Assembly: GCA_028673005.1 (NCBI GenBank)
Contig: CM054115.1
Span: 56,778,407-56,842,406 of the forward strand
DNA: 64,000 bases
Reading direction: 5' to 3'
Origin: Tanypteryx hageni
Lineage: Eukaryota > Arthropoda > Insecta > Odonata > Petaluridae
Made by a program: the position numbers and the translations under genes. Shown in pieces: positions 21,051 to 34,199 of this stretch (the stretch's first letter is position 1; each line of letters opens with the position of its first letter). A model generated the notes under the pieces. That model saw nothing but the letters and a program-made list of their open reading frames with translations. It was not told where the DNA came from and searched no databases.

Positions 21051-21494
21051 AAAATGAACAGAATTTTCGACGACTTTCCAAATATTTTAAAATCCCACAC
21101 TCTCATAGCATCTCACTACTCTCGCGTCATTTCCATGAACAACCCACGCGAACCGACCGCTTTAATCCGTCTGTAAACCGGAGAATTCTCTATTACCTCG
21201 AAGGGGTTTAAAAATGGGACAGGAATGGATTGGCGTATTTTGTCGGGATAGTTGGGTGGATGCGAGATTTTTTTCACTGCCTCACATCACCTCAATACCC
21301 ACGCATGTAACCTACATTTAAAATTCCACAGGTACTCCTGTGCCTTTCGCGTGTTTCTACTAGGTAAACACCCTCAACAGTCTCGGTGTTCCTCGATGGC
21401 ATTATCGACTATTCTTCCAGCCACTCCCGGATTTTTATCTACACCGAAGGCAACTCTTCTCATCGCGGGAACGAAATGAAGTTGCCATTAAGGT

Positions 21495-23565
21495 AGGATG
21501 ATCAGATGCTGATGGTCACAACCGGGACAAAATGGGTTTTGAAGGAGAAAATCCGGGACATTTTGAAAAAAATCGGGACAGTGGGAATTTTGCTATTTTT
21601 AGTTGTTTTATGCTCTATATTTTAAATAAAAACGTTTAGAAAAGATAAAATACGTTTTTCTTTCTCCATATTATAGGGGAAAGTAGGTATTGGTTTCATG
21701 AAAAAAATCGATTTGAGATTTCAATGGAAATACACGTTTTGAGGTCCCATGAACGCGTTTTGACCATTTTCTCCATGATGTGTGTGTGATAGCTTTTTGT
21801 GGGTGCTCTAACTCAAAAATTATTAATCAGGTCAACGCGAAATTTTATATTTAACATTTTTGTTAAAGGCAAAAGAACTGATTAGTTTTTGGCAAAAATC
21901 GGTCATCCGGAAGTGGGTGTTTACTCCTGTCACATCCGTTTTTTAATATTTGATAAATGTGAAAATGTATTAGAATAAATGTTGTAGGAAATTTAATTTT
22001 AACAACCTTTGTTTGAAACATTTTCCCGTATAATGCATTGTTGAAGAGATATCTTAAAAACTCATTTTTTAGCTGCCACAACCACGCCACCTACCGGCGA
22101 CTATTGTAAACTTTTTACGCTCAGCTACGCCATGGTAATGCTCCTTTTTATTTTCTTAATTGTTGGAGCTTTCTGGCTATATCCAATATATCAGAAGTCT
22201 ACGGTTTGAGTTTATTTATGCTCTTTGTTAAGTCTTTGAATTTTTCTCGCAGTTCCTTAAAATATTTATTATTATGTGACCTATTTGGAATTTTTAGAAA
22301 TATTGCAGGTACCTATGTAGAAAGTCATGTGGTTGCCAGATTAGATTTTATTTATTGTAATAACAATTTAATTGATATATTTCATGAATAAATTTACACT
22401 AGTACAATAAAGTATCCAAAGGATTTTTCAGTCATATGTTTGAGTTCTTAATCAAATTTTGATCCTTTTTTATCATCTCATAAAAATGTTTACAGGTCAA
22501 ATGTAACTTAAATTTACATAACAAAATCCAATTGATTGTTTTTATATCCAGATGATTTCGTTCATCAAACTACTGAACATTTTTATTTGTGAAAATATTC
22601 TTTCCACAGTTCCATCATGTGTCGGAATGGCAAACAAAAAGCTTCATAATTTTTCAATTTCCGAGCTCTGCTCTTAAAATTCAAATTTGGAATAAAAATG
22701 ACCACCGACAATAACAAGATATATTAAGCCAGTCATCATTCTTTTCTTTCGGCTCTTTTAAAATTGCATTTTTAATCAAAGAAAACTGATTTAATAATAA
22801 GTTTTCATCAATTTGAAATTTCATGCCAACAACATTTATACACATAATTTGTGCTTCTTCCCAAGATGGTGTACGTTTTAATAGCATCCATTCCATATAC
22901 ATATTTGAATTTATTTAAGGGTTCAGTCCATTTTTATAGATAGTCACAAGTTGTTTTATACACATAAAATGTTTCATCTTTAAATAAATCAGTTAAAACT
23001 TAGTAGGCACTTAAGGGAAACTTTTTTCTTCAATGCGTAATGTCAGCATATCGATCGTCTCTTGCATGTAACTCATAACTTCTGTTATGCAATTTTGCGA
23101 ATATTCAATTTTTAGTATTTGGTCGTTGAAAAAACCAAGCACACTGTGCATAACATGGAAGTAAGCTAGGTTCCAATATAATCCAATGAATATTTTTACG
23201 GTATGTGGAATTTCGACCTTTTTACCCATAGAAAGTGCTTCGCAGGATGCTGCAGTGGATGCACTCAAAATTTGCTCCATTAAGGCCGCGCATAGACAGC
23301 AGAGAAGGGAAAATATGCCTAGCTGTCATCCTTACTTTATTAGGATCGGCTCTTGGTGAACTTACGTGCATCATTGGTTTTTCCAGCACTTGAAATGCGA
23401 ATTCCATCTATGAAGTCATATTTGTAAGATCGACTTTGAAGTTCAAAATGATTTCATAGAAACGGATATGAAAAATCTGGACATTTATGCATCCCGAAAG
23501 AAAATTTCGGGACACCGGGACATAACTCTGAAAACCGGCCCACGTTATAGGACATCCATGGTATA
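21495..23565 (-). mobile_element. GGGACA-type element with transposase remnant
   Basis: The left edge carries GGATGATCAGATG and then repeated CGGGACA words (21520-21590). The right edge carries TTTCGGGACACCGGGACAT at 23507-23525 and GGACATCCATGG. Minus-strand frames at 22681-22902, 23011-23280 and 23222-23407 are probably the decayed transposase. WEEAQIMCINVVGMKF and NQFSLIKN resemble C-terminal regions of hAT-like transposases with this end type, but the match is from memory and weak. A DR-A copy interrupts the left part. Confidence 0.45.
21659..22350 (+). repeat. DR-A dispersed repeat, near full-length copy
   Basis: Runs from TTTCTCCATATTATAGGGGA to the hairpin end, here decayed to CATGTGGTTGCCAGAT. 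It is nested in the GGGACA-type element. Confidence 0.85.
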
Positions 23566-25507
23566 ATCGACAACACGATCGTATTGTCCAATACAGCATG
23601 TGCGTACAAATGTTCTCATATTTTTCATTTCATTTCTCAAGTTTGCCTTTGTGATCGTAACCATCGGAATCACTATAAATACATAATTCTTCCTAAGTTT
23701 GCACATTCGGGATGTCATGTTAAGTTAAACTAAATTAATTACAAAAATTAAAATTTAGAATTTTTGCAAATAAAAATTCGAATTTTTATATCTGATCAGT
23801 AGAAACGGGCCGCCTAAGAATATTGCAGAGTAGTTTAAAGTCTTAAAAAAGTCTCTGATTTTGATCTAAAACGATAAAAATATTACGTTCAGAAGCTTCC
23901 AAACAGTTCGTGGATATTTACACAAACACCAAAAGTTGAACTTAAAAAAAAACAATACTGAAACGGAGTTACCAGCTCAACAAAAATATTTAAAGGCCGA
24001 AAAAAACGCTGCCAAAAAATTAGATTGATACAAATCCAGCCATCAATAATTTTGTATGAAGCGGAAACAAACGCTTATAAACTATGATATGCAATACTCG
24101 AAAAGTGGATACAGAGAAGAATTCTGAAAGTAAAATGATTGGGAAGAATAAGAAACGAGGAAATATAATGAATACTAGCGCAATTTACAGTCAAAAATGA
24201 CGGGTTCAAATTAATAAAAAACGGAATTACTATTTTTAACTTTAAATCAATTACTTTAACAATCATTATTTATATTGATTTTGTTTCCCAGGGAAGTCGG
24301 TTGTTAAGATAAACAAATGGCGATTTCAGAAAAAAGAAGAATAGAATAAGTGACTTTATTAATTTTTCTTTAAAATAGCTCAAATCGGATGATCGAGGTC
24401 ATGTTTTTCCAAATTTAATTTCCAAAAGAAAAAACCCCTGCACGACAAAAAGTCTATTTTTAAGTGTTTTCTTACGAAGAATGAAAATAGATATAACCCT
24501 GAATCGAACTCTTGAATTTTTTCGTGAATTTTCTTTCGGCAAAGCTTTTTTATAATTGAATAGATTATTTATGTCAATTTTCTATTTACTACCTACATCC
24601 TTGATTGAGTTATTTGCGTTTTAATAGCTTGACACTCAGACAAACGGACGGTCAACGTAGACTTTTATTATTATTTTTGTGATTCTATTAAACCTCTCTT
24701 TATCTCCCTATTTCTAAAACCATCCTCAAGTCCTCCATTCTTCTACCTAACTCTCGTAACCTATCGCACAATCCTTCACCCCCTAAAATTTTTACTTGCT
24801 CGGCTTGATTATTAATACGTCAAGCGCGTTCCTCAGATTTTCATACCGTTTCTATTTCAATAATATTGAAATTAGCTCATTATTACTATTTGTAATCTCT
24901 TGGAATAATATTTCAGATTTTTAGGTATTCCATCTTGTAAATAACGCAACGAATGTTGTTTACATTGATTTCTATGAAAATCATGTCTCCCTCATTGCGT
25001 CTTTCTCTCCTTCTCTTAATTAAAGCCTTCAAATCACGCTTAAGATTGAAATAACAATACAATTTCGAGGTTTAACAATGTAGTTGGTAAGCAAGGCAAC
25101 ATCCCGTTAAAATGCCAAGATTTTTCCAAAATATACCATTCAAACGATTAACATGAGCAATTTCGAGCTGAAGGTGAAAAAAGACGAAAAGAATAAGAAA
25201 CTTGAAAATGTTTTCTTTAGAATGATCCAGATCCGAAGTTCGAAGCACAAATTTTTCTAATTTTAATTTCCGAAAGAAGAAAAGCCTGCACATCGAAAGT
25301 TCATTTATACGTGAGAAAGAGAAATAATTCCCAGAAGTCGCACTCGGATCGTTTTTCCAAATATTTATTCGTCAATTGCTTTTTATATGTGAATCAAGTA
25401 ATCCTGGAAAATTTCGAACCATTATATCTTACCGTTTTTGAGATATAAACGATTAATATCGGCATGGGTGCTTCAGTGGCGCGGTCTGACAGACAGACAG
25501 ACAAACG
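23566..25507. repeat. Low-information region with one diverged direct repeat
   Basis: The segment 24300-24500 and the segment 25130-25340 share an ordered set of words in the same orientation (AATTTCCxAAAGAA, CCTGCAC, a GATC-containing block), suggesting two old copies of one family. The rest shows no gene. Confidence 0.4.
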
Positions 25508-26068
25508 ACTTTATTAGGGCGAAATTGAGACTATGCAGTCCCTTCTTACATTTAACCCTTTCGTCATATAAGTAATTACAATATTTACAAAATAAGAGAA
25601 ATTAATTACATACAGATTTTAACAAAATACAAATTAATTACAAGTTAATATATTTGTTAGTTGATATCCGAGCATTACCAAAGAATGTTAGTTTTGTGGG
25701 TCATAAAAAACTATGTATCAGTTATGTTTTAACACAGAAAAATTCCCATTGCGGAAAACACCTACGAAGAGAAGAGAGGTGTAAAAAACCGCGAAAATTT
25801 CTAAAATAGTTCAGGGGAAGGAAAAGAAAAGAAAAATCAATAATATGAGAAACAGAGAAAAAAAGCATTCATAAATACAAACATATGTACATACATTTAT
25901 ATCCATATAAGGGAGGGGGGTGAGAGGGGAATAGGGATTGTAGGGTACGATATGCCAGGGAGATTACATCGTAATTATGATACAGGAAAATAAAGTAAAA
26001 TAAAATTATAAATTTATGCCTAATAAGCGCATTCTTGTGACAACCTGAAAGAAAAGATAGAGTGTGGT

Positions 26069-26689
26069 TCAATGCATGGGGAGTGAGAGGAGATGCTTGT
26101 AATACAAGCGTTTAAAAGTGCTTAGAGATAGAGAGTTTTTTATTAACGTTGGAAGGCCATTCCAGAGTTTACAAGCAGTGACAGTAAAGGATTTGTTGTA
26201 AATTTCTGTTCTATGAAGTGGAGTTAGTAGTTTATCACATCCTATGGTATTGCAATGGTGAACTGTATTAATGGTGACAAAATTAGATGAAAGATAACAA
26301 GGGATGTTGTTATTTAGAATTTGATACAATAGAGAGAGAAGGTGAAGGTTTATTCGGGAATCAAGTTTTAGCCAGGAGAGTCGACGGAAGTATTCTGAGA
26401 CATGGTCAGATTTTTTAAGATTAAAGATGAATCTGATGCAGGCGTTATGAGATCGTTGTAGCTTAATGGAGAGTTCCTTTGATAAGTCCTGGTATACAAC
26501 ATCACAATACTCGAAGTGAGGAAAAATTAGGGAGGTCACTAGCTGTATTTTTAGTGACGAGGGAGGAATGTTAACGAGAGGCCTTAGAGTGTGTAAGGAG
26601 GAGTTTACCGTCTTGCAGATTTTTATTATATGATTATTCCAGGTGAGCGTTTCATTAATTAGAATCCCGAGATTTTTTACGATTTTCAA
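26069..26689 (-). pseudogene. C-terminal part of the same LINE ORF, shifted by one base
   Basis: Continues the polymerase-thumb and connection region of the LINE: KNLGILINETLTWNNHI, then FPHFEYCDVVYQDLS and LWNGLPTLIKNSLSLSTFK, the usual C-terminal motifs of Jockey/CR1-like ORF2. The overlap with the upstream frame at 26686-26689 shows a single-base indel. It ends in a normal stop at 26069. Confidence 0.85.
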
Positions 26690-28435
26690 TAGGGTATAAC
26701 TGAGCCGTTCAAAGACAGAGAAACTGATTCTGCAAGGTTGATAGATGCCAGTAGCTTCGGATAACCGATTAAAATGGCTTGAGATTTCAAGGGGTTTATG
26801 GTGAGAAAATTATCGTAGCTCCATTCTTGAAGTTGGGCCAAGTCATGATATATGTTGGCTATGGAAAGAGATAAGTTATTGGGTTTTGTGTCTAAGTAGA
26901 TTTGGAGATCATCGGCGTACAAATGATGCTTGGAGTAAGTTAAGTATTGAGAACAATCATTTATGAATAAAGAGAACAATAGAGGACCTAAAATTGAGAC
27001 CTGCGGAACGCCTTGGTTAACATTAAGCCGAGAGGACGAGGAATCGTTGTAGATGACTTGCTGGGAACGGTTGCTAAGGTACGAAGAGTACCAATCTATT
27101 GAAGATGAAGAGAATCTCATGCAGCGGAGTTTTGCTAGGAGTATGTCTTTATCTACTGAGTCAAACGCTTTACTAAAATCAAGCAATATTAGTACCGTGA
27201 GTTTTCTGTCATCCATGTGTCTGCGTATATCATCAGTGATTTTAATTAGCGCGGTGGTGGTGCTATGTGACTTCCGAAAGCCAGATTGATGGGGGTCAAG
27301 TAGATGATTAATGTTGAGAAAATCTGCTACCTGTTCATGCGCAAGTCGCTCCAGGACTTTTGATAAAGTGGGAAGAAAGCTAATGGGTCGATAGTCATTG
27401 TTTGCGGTGAGAGATTTCTTAGGGATTGGGCGGACTAACGCGTGTTTCCATTGCGATGGGAATTTTCCCTGTAATAAAGAGTGGTTGAAAATGTTAGTAA
27501 GTACGGGGAGTAATAGATGTATTAATTTGTTTATGATAATTATAGGAATACCATCAGCACCCTGGGCTGTAGTTTTGATTCTGCGTATTGCTGAAAGTAC
27601 GTTAAATTGCGAAACAGCTTTAAAGTGGAATTGTGGAGAACCGGATGACTCGTTCGCTTTTGCAGTAAGACTACTAATTACTTTGCGTTTTCGTTCTATG
27701 TCGATTGTTGTTGGATTCGCCGAGAAGCTCTCGTTAAGAAAATCTAGTGATATGTTTGGAGGTAAGGAAGAATCTTTGGACTTGCAAATTCCAAGGTGTC
27801 GCAGATTGTTCCATAAGGCGGATGTTGTTATATTGGAGACGGATATAGAATAAGCGAATTTTATTTTGGCATTTCTAATCTGTTGTTTGGTTTTGTTTCT
27901 AATATTTTTGTAGGTATTGAACGTATTTGGGCATTTATTTGATTTGAAGAGACGAAAAATTGAATCACGTCGAGCCATCAATAGTTTTAAATCGGCCGTT
28001 ATCCAAGGGGTGCGAGGTTTAGAGACGCGTGTGGTTTTGATGGGTGCGTATTTATCGAGTAGATGTAAGAGAAAAGTGTTAAGTGCTTCAATTTTTGCGT
28101 CTATGTCGTCTGCATATTCAATAGTGTGCCACGGAAGGCACGCAGCTTCGGAAATTAAACTATCATAGTCAAGGTTTTTAAAATTTCGTTGGGAGATGAA
28201 TTTCTGCTTAAATTTTGGAGAGTTTAGTGAGTAGGCTAGAAAAATTAAGTCATGGGAGGAAATGCCCGGGACAGGTAGTTGACCATGTGTGCAAACTTTA
28301 TCTGGGTTAGCAGTAACTAATATGTCAATCCAAGTGGAAGAATTTTTAGTGTTATTTGTGGGTTTTAAAGGTAGTATGCTGCGGTTGTCTGGTGGTGCGT
28401 GGTGGAAGTTATTACAGACGGAGTAGGATATATAA

Positions 28436-28436
<1 letters not shown>
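26686..28436 (-). pseudogene. Endonuclease-reverse transcriptase ORF, 5'-truncated
   Basis: The open frame reads about 580 codons. Its apparent Met start lies in the microsatellite and is not real. The first part holds the endonuclease end, with an SHD motif (SSHDLIFLAY). Then come RT blocks: PIPKK near the fingers, LLDFSKAFDSVD (motif A, about 27165-27190) and YADDLQIYLD (motif C, YADD at about 26906-26919), with QGVPQVSILGPLLFSLFIND between them. In QGVPQ the usual GSIL is VSIL. The frame stops at 26686 by a one-base shift and continues in the neighbouring frame. It encodes the enzyme for target-primed reverse transcription, here inactive. Confidence 0.88.

Positions 28437-28478
<42 letters not shown>
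28436..28478. repeat. (TACA)n(TA)n microsatellite
   Basis: Marks the 5' truncation point of the minus-strand LINE. Confidence 0.95.
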
Positions 28479-28479
28479 A

Positions 28480-28592
28480 GATTGTTGTGTCGTTGTATTT
28501 ATTATATTGTTATATTATTGTTGCTGTTATAAGTTTCAATGTAATTGGCCTCTGCGCTGTTTTGGGAACTTAATAAATAAATAAATAAAATA
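28480..28592 (+). mobile_element. 3' tail of another non-LTR element
   Basis: GTAATTGGCCTCTGCGCTGT followed by a (TAAA)n tail (28571-28590) is the usual 3' end of Jockey/R1-like LINEs. Only about 110 bases remain, in opposite orientation to the LINE beside it. Confidence 0.55.
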
Positions 28593-28639
28593 GGAGAAAA
28601 GGATGATAATAAGCAAAGATTTTGCGTGGAAATCTACCA

Positions 28640-28776
28640 CCTGAGGCGAAAGGACAAAGTGACGACCCAGTTCTCGACACAAGTGAAGATCGGCGGCGAC
28701 ACTGCTACAGTAACGCTCCTAGAAAAGTGTCGCCTGAGGCGGTCGCCTCTCAAACTCACCTCATGCGACGGCACTG
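28640..28776. mobile_element. Right end of a hAT-like element
   Basis: The GC-rich stretch GTGTCGCCTGAGGCGGTCGC, closing with CATGCGACGGCACTG, reads as the complement of a CAGTGCCGTCG-type hAT end. No left end was found. Confidence 0.45.
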
Positions 28777-29875
28777 ATAATACGATTGATAAGAAAGATG
28801 AATGCTGACTGGGTCACGAAATTCTAGAGAAGAGACGGTATCATCAAGGTCTAGATTTAAAAAAAATTAACTAGAAAAAAGTAAAAATTGGATCTTCATT
28901 TGTTGACGCAATATGAGAAAGCGAGTTTTATTTATTGAGGTTTACTCAGATTTGTAATCTTAAAATTCTTTATAAATTTAGTAATATAATTATATGACAA
29001 AGTAATTTATTCGATAATTTAAAATTTTTGACTTTCTATATATCACCATTTGCTCGGAATATTAATTTGATAAATTTGAAGGCATCCCCTGCCACCCACC
29101 GATTTTTTAAAAACATTTCCTCTGCAATATTATAGATGGTATTACAGATCACACATAGTGAAAGAGTTAACCTTCTATCTATAACAGTTTGTTCAGAATC
29201 TTAATTTGATATTTTTGAAGTCACCTCCTGCCACCCACCAATTTTTCCATAATATTTCTTTAGGATATTAATAAATGGCATTATAGACTACATACACCCT
29301 GCAAAAGTCAGGCTTCTATCTCTTACCGTTTATTTGCTACTTTAATTTAACTGATTGCACAGATGGACAGACAGAACGAAAACATAAGCGCGTATATAAA
29401 ATGAAACGAGCTAAAAATGAAAAGGTTTCAACTGATAGGTGACTCGAAAAGGATATAATCAAGAGATGAAGAAGGCTGATGGTGACAGGGAGATGTGAAG
29501 AGCCCGATTTAACCTATAATAATTGCGTGCTTGCCTGGGGACGATCTTTCACCAATTCCAGATGAAAATTGGGAGAACTGCAAAACGATATTATACGTAA
29601 CTTAATATTATGTTTACATATGCGTACATTTCATTGTTTCCATTTGGGTAATTTAAAATGAGAGGTAGATATATTTCATTTCTTAAACAAAAACTTAATG
29701 GAAAAGTTTGACGTGTTACATCAAATTTTATTTCATACCCGACGGATTCCTCCAAAAACGCTGAAACACTTCCTAATGGACGCGTCACCTTTAATAAGCG
29801 ATCAACTAAATTTTACTCACAATTTCTTAGGAGATGTTGCGTGAAAAAATGTAATCACCTAATCACAAGCAGAGG
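28777..29875. other. Unassigned; two diverged TGCCACCCACC repeats
   Basis: The blocks at 29080-29170 and 29220-29310 both contain CCTGCCACCCACC, then AATATT and a TATAGA-containing word, about 140 bases apart. This is again close to the module spacing of DR-B. Nothing coding was recognised. Confidence 0.4.
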
Positions 29876-29884
29876 GTTTGGGTG

Positions 29885-30235
29885 AAAATAAACAAAGGAA
29901 GAGAGAGGGAAGGTGGCGCCTCGAAAAGGGAAAGGCAAAGAGCGGAACATCTCCATGAGGAGAATAAAAAGCAGGAATTTTGGAAGGGAAGAGAGAGCGA
30001 ATCAGAAGACCTTCACTTTGATGCCGTGTAGGTGTCACGAGTATCTTTCTGGGTGCGTGGGTGGGATTAGGGAGGGCCATAAGGGAAATTGCGTTCTGAC
30101 CGGAGAGATTGGTTGAGGGGGAAGAGAGTGAGACATCCTCAACGAGGGGGAAGAAGAGCCACGTGAAGTTTTAGGGGAAAGAGGAGAGGAGAGAGGAAAG
30201 AAAACCGACTTGATCATGGTCGAGAGGGAATCTGC
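29885..30235. repeat. Purine-rich (G/A) tract
   Basis: Strong strand asymmetry with runs such as GAAGAGAGAGGGAAGG. The open frames across it are compositional artefacts. Confidence 0.7.
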
Positions 30236-30446
30236 AGAGTTGCGCTATTTTAAAGTTCGACCTACACTTATATATGCATGTGCGTGCGTGTGTTAATATG
30301 CGTGTGCATGTGTTTTAACTAGCAATTACAGTATCTATAAAGTAAAGTAAACAGGGTGACCCCTTACCAATGCTGTCATTCCAATTTATTAACAACCGGT
30401 TCGCTTCAACTGCCAAACTTTTTAATATAACTATAATTATTAGCTA

Positions 30447-30720
30447 CTAGCTGAAACTCCCGGCTTCGCTCCGGAAAGTTTTCTTTTAAGTAGCAAACGA
30501 TTTTTATTATTTATTATTGATATCACTTTTGATGTCATATTGCAATAAAACTAATACAATAAATTCTGAAATTTACTTACTTTCGCTGTTGGGTACCTCA
30601 AGTTTACCAAAAGTTCCCCATTCCTTAATTATGCAAGCGATGTTTACATTAACATTTACTATTTTACACACACACTAAAATATTTGTAAGATTTCGGTTC
30701 ATCATTTTTAAGTTATACAT
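30447..30720 (+). repeat. DR-G retroposon head, copy 1
   Basis: Begins CTAGCTGAAACTCCCGGCTT and shares AGTAGCAAACGATTTTTATT with 55808 and 60490. The later block CGATGTTTACATTAACATTT matches 56101-56120. Not coding. Confidence 0.65.
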
Positions 30721-30904
30721 ATTTGACTTTACCAATTAGTAGCTAAACAAATTTTATCGTTGGAAAGACAACAGAGTATTATTTAATAATAAATGAAAAC
30801 ACTAACCTGTTATATACTAGCTAACATGGCGCTAGATTCACAAAACGCCTTAACAAAACGTAACTCTCACGATCGATGTTTCTTTGACGATAGGCCTAGC
30901 AGAA

Positions 30905-31200
30905 CTATGTAGATATATGCGGTATTGTCCCGTACTTCATTGCCTTGTCCCGTTGTCCCAGAAATGTCTGTGGGGACGATTAAATGTCCCGCATTTGATA
31001 ATGATTTTTAAATTTAACAATAAATATTATTTTTCATTACTGTTCAAATGTTAATTTTCAATAAAAATTTACAAAATTAAAACTAACAATTATTAAACAT
31101 TTGTTGTTCAAGACTGGTTTTTTCGGATCGTTTACGTATTTTCCCGTATTTTATTGGAGAATTTTTTTGTGTCCGGTATCCTCAAAACCAAAATCTGGCA
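30905..31200 (-). repeat. TGTCCC/GGGACA element, copy 1
   Basis: Matches 60110-60340 in reverse complement over about 230 bases, including GGGACGATTAAATGTCCCGC here against GCCATTTAATCGTCCCGACA there, and the CAGAAATGTCTGT block. Both ends carry CCCGTA/TCCCGT words and a GCAACA-like flank. It is a small non-autonomous element without a gene. Confidence 0.75.
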
Positions 31201-31674
31201 ACAATAAGAAGAACTGACGAGGAGGAATTGCTATTCTATTTCATGAAATTTCAAACTGCTGAATTAGAGGGAGGATTTGGAGACAGAGAAATGCGGCATT
31301 TCCAATATTTCCCCGTTATCATTGCGATATTAGAAATGGGGCATTATTACCGAGCCGCCAAAGACCACCCATCGAGAAGAAAGGATAATTAGGACCATAC
31401 CAAAAATGCGCTTTGGCTGGGCCTTGTCACCCTTTGAGATCATATATACAGCTGAGCTTTCTATCCTAATTTCGCGAAAGAAAGGAAATTGCCTTTTTGA
31501 GGACCCCTGAACTCACATAGAGCCTGGATACAACCAACATCGTGTCTCTTCCTGCATGCCACCTTGCCCATCGGCACACCGTCGTTTGCACGCTGCATCC
31601 AGTCAAAGAAAACAAAACAAAAATCTCCATCCACAACTTTCCTTACCTCCAAACTCCGCACTTGCTATTAATAG
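31201..31674. other. No feature recognised
   Basis: No gene or named repeat was seen. Open frames here are short and unsupported. Confidence 0.4.
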
Positions 31675-31960
31675 ATTGCAACGTTAATAATTGCAGATTA
31701 TTATTATTCAGTCAACTGTGTGTGGACTTTGGGCATTTTTAACGATTGACCAAAAGAAAAAAATCTTCTTTCTTTATTTCAATACTGGGAATGTTACCTT
31801 TTTCGTAAGGGAGAAGCAATTTAAATCGCACATATGAATTATAAAAATAAACATGAAATTCAAAATGTCAGTTGTCTAATTTTATAATGAGAAATTGACT
31901 ATTATTACTTAAAAAAGGATATTTCTGACTGACTTTGCCAAAGTTTTTGCGGGAATCACT
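31675..31960 (-). repeat. DR-D dispersed repeat, copy 2
   Basis: Matches the interior of 5695-6140 in reverse complement (words around ATTTAAATCGCACATATGAA and GATTGACCAAAAGAAAA). Confidence 0.65.
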
Positions 31961-32913
31961 AGTTATATCTTAATCTTCTTTACATCATTTGATGAAACCA
32001 ATTGCTAACATGTATTAAATAGGTTTCACGAAAGCCCATAAAATAAATACACTTCATTATACTTGTTATTCTGCACTATGATGAGAACCCAAGCTGGCAG
32101 CTGAAATTGTTAATTATGTCATGCAAAGTCTACTACTAGTATTTAACTATGAAACTGTTATGTAGACTTCCTTCGGAATCTTAAGGAGTAAATTTTTTTA
32201 GAAATAATGAAGTTAAATATTTTAAAGGGAATTGCTGCCAACAACAATAAACGAGTTTATGTAGGTCAAAGAGATTGCCAAGCGATATTCTTTTTATCTT
32301 TTTTTGCTCCAGGGGAAGATTCGGGATGGATAAGGCGGTAGTTAAGAACCGCCGTTGATTGACGCTTCCCACTTTCATTTTGGAACACATCGGAGTTCTC
32401 GCCATCGCCAGCACCCATTCAATCACATTGCCGCATCCAGAATTCCCTCCCGGTTGACCTTTCCCCGGTTAAACGATTGCTTTCTCCCCTTTGCCGCCGA
32501 GGGAGAATGGGGTTACAGCACACAAAGGGATACGACTTAGCGATGTGGAAATATAGGTAGAGGAATACGAGTATTGTTTCGGGCCTGTAACCACATCCAT
32601 TTTTAGAATATGATGTCGCGCAGTTGCCTATGTTACGACTCGAGTTATTTATCGAAGGTTTTATACAAACATAACTTGCACTTAACTGAAAGAGAAACAT
32701 GAGATGAAAGACAACTTCCGATGAAAAAAAGCAACAATTTCAATAAATGAACAAGTAGAATGATATCCATGAACAATGATAAAATTAGTGCGTTTTTTTC
32801 TTCTGTTATTAAATTCAGCAATATTTCGTGTTTTATTTCGCTATGAAGATTGCTTCCATTACCCTGATCGACGGACTGAGGAGAGATTGGAATTTGATCA
32901 CAAGCATAAACAG
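31961..32913. other. No feature recognised
   Basis: Mixed-composition sequence without a recognised gene. Several 60-90 codon frames occur but show no family features. Confidence 0.4.
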
Positions 32914-33840
32914 GGTCGTCTTAAGCCTCTTCTGGACCCCTAAGTAAACATAAATGTATGCCCCCCCCTTGGAATATCTTTTACGGAAACTATATAAATT
33001 AGTTTTTAAAAATAATTATTAAATTGTAATATAGAGGGGGTCGAGCCAAGGAAACGGAGGAGGAAATAAACAAAGGATAAATAAAGGCATAGCGTTATGC
33101 AAAACATGCGCTGAATATCCGTCCAGTAAATTGCGATTAAGTTTTTCGCGTAATTTTTAAAATGCATTGTTTTTTTCCCTTTTCTCAACAGTCCCTCAAA
33201 TTTTGTGTTTTCGTTATCTGCTCCATAAGCAATGCATTTTTTAGATCGACCCCATACTCGCAAAATGTGCTAATGATGAAATCGACAATGGTATCAGACG
33301 TTTCATTAGGTAGCGATTCAATTTTTAATATTTAAATCTGAATTCCTTTTTATTGCAAAAATAATGAAAAACTAAGGGGAAAATCTTACCCGTTTTGGGA
33401 TTACTAGCATCTGTGGATATTCCATAACACTGTGACTTTTTTAATTCTATCAATAATTCATTTCTGCAAAATAATCCGATAACATTTTTAATGAGAGCTG
33501 CAGTTTTACTTCGTCCGCAAGAATATTTACTGGTTATTTCAGAGCCACAAAAAATTTCTATAAAGAGTTCATTGTTACAAGTAGCCGATCGAAAGGAATG
33601 ATGTGATAGGTCATTGTCAACTCACTTGCTACAGTGAGATGACCCTCCATTGGATTTTTCGCACGAAAGTATTGCGTAATATTTTGTGATGCGCTAACAT
33701 TTTCAACGCAAGTTGAATTGACTTTATGCTTTTCTGTATTAATTTGGTCGTTTACGTCAGATTTCCCGCCGTGACCAATGTTTATATAGCAGTTGCACAT
33801 TATACACTCCACTTCGTTGTCATTTCTTCCTTTCTTGATA
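32914..33840 (-). mobile_element. hAT element fragment with BED-like finger and core
   Basis: The left end reads CAGGGTCGTCTTAAGCC. The minus strand then encodes, from 33812 leftward, a BED-like finger (CIMCNCYINIGHGG..., TEKHK) and, after a frame change near 33600, HSFRSATCNNELF, CGRSKTAALIKNVIGLF and YGISTDASNPK, the DDE-core start of a hAT transposase. The catalytic C-terminal half is absent, and no right end was found. Confidence 0.7.
33280..33812 (-). pseudogene. hAT transposase N-terminal remnant
   Basis: Two minus-strand frames, joined by a shift near 33600, give the zinc-binding BED-like domain (C-x2-C ... H-x4-H type) and the beginning of the RNase-H-like fold, where STDAS carries the first catalytic aspartate of this family. 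Reading past 33280 shows no further transposase. The gene is broken and only part of its length remains. Confidence 0.65.
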
Positions 33841-34199
33841 AATCCCCATTTTAAAAAAAAATAGCCTTTATTAAAGGTACAATTTCTCTTCGGAATTTCT
33901 ACTGAGGGGTTCTGTAGAAATTATTGCCGAGTAAAATAAACAAATCACAGAATATTCGGCAGCTTACGTACAATATACGCAATATTTTCGACAATCACAT
34001 TCAAAAGAATTTTGATAAACTAATGTAAACTAGGACTTAAAGTTAATAAAAAAATTATAATAAACTTTCTTTGTGAATGGAAATATCTGTAATGATTTGA
34101 TTATCAATAACGATCATAACACAAGATATTTATATACCTGTAAAAAATAAAGCTATTGAACATCTAGGGCGATAAACTTGAACAACACTTGAACACTTG

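Larger units (their letters stand above)
25508..28436 (-). mobile_element. Jockey/CR1-type non-LTR retrotransposon, 5'-truncated
   Basis: A minus-strand LINE with the end of an APE endonuclease, a full reverse transcriptase and a C-terminal region, then a 3' UTR ending CCCTAATAAA at about 25510. The 5' end is cut inside the endonuclease, next to a (TACA)n(TA)n microsatellite at 28436-28478. The 3' end abuts a (GTCT)n/(CAGA)n run. Confidence 0.85.

Noticed and set aside
29859..30217. Frames on both strands of the G/A tract
   Set aside because: Composition artefact; neither has a recognisable motif.
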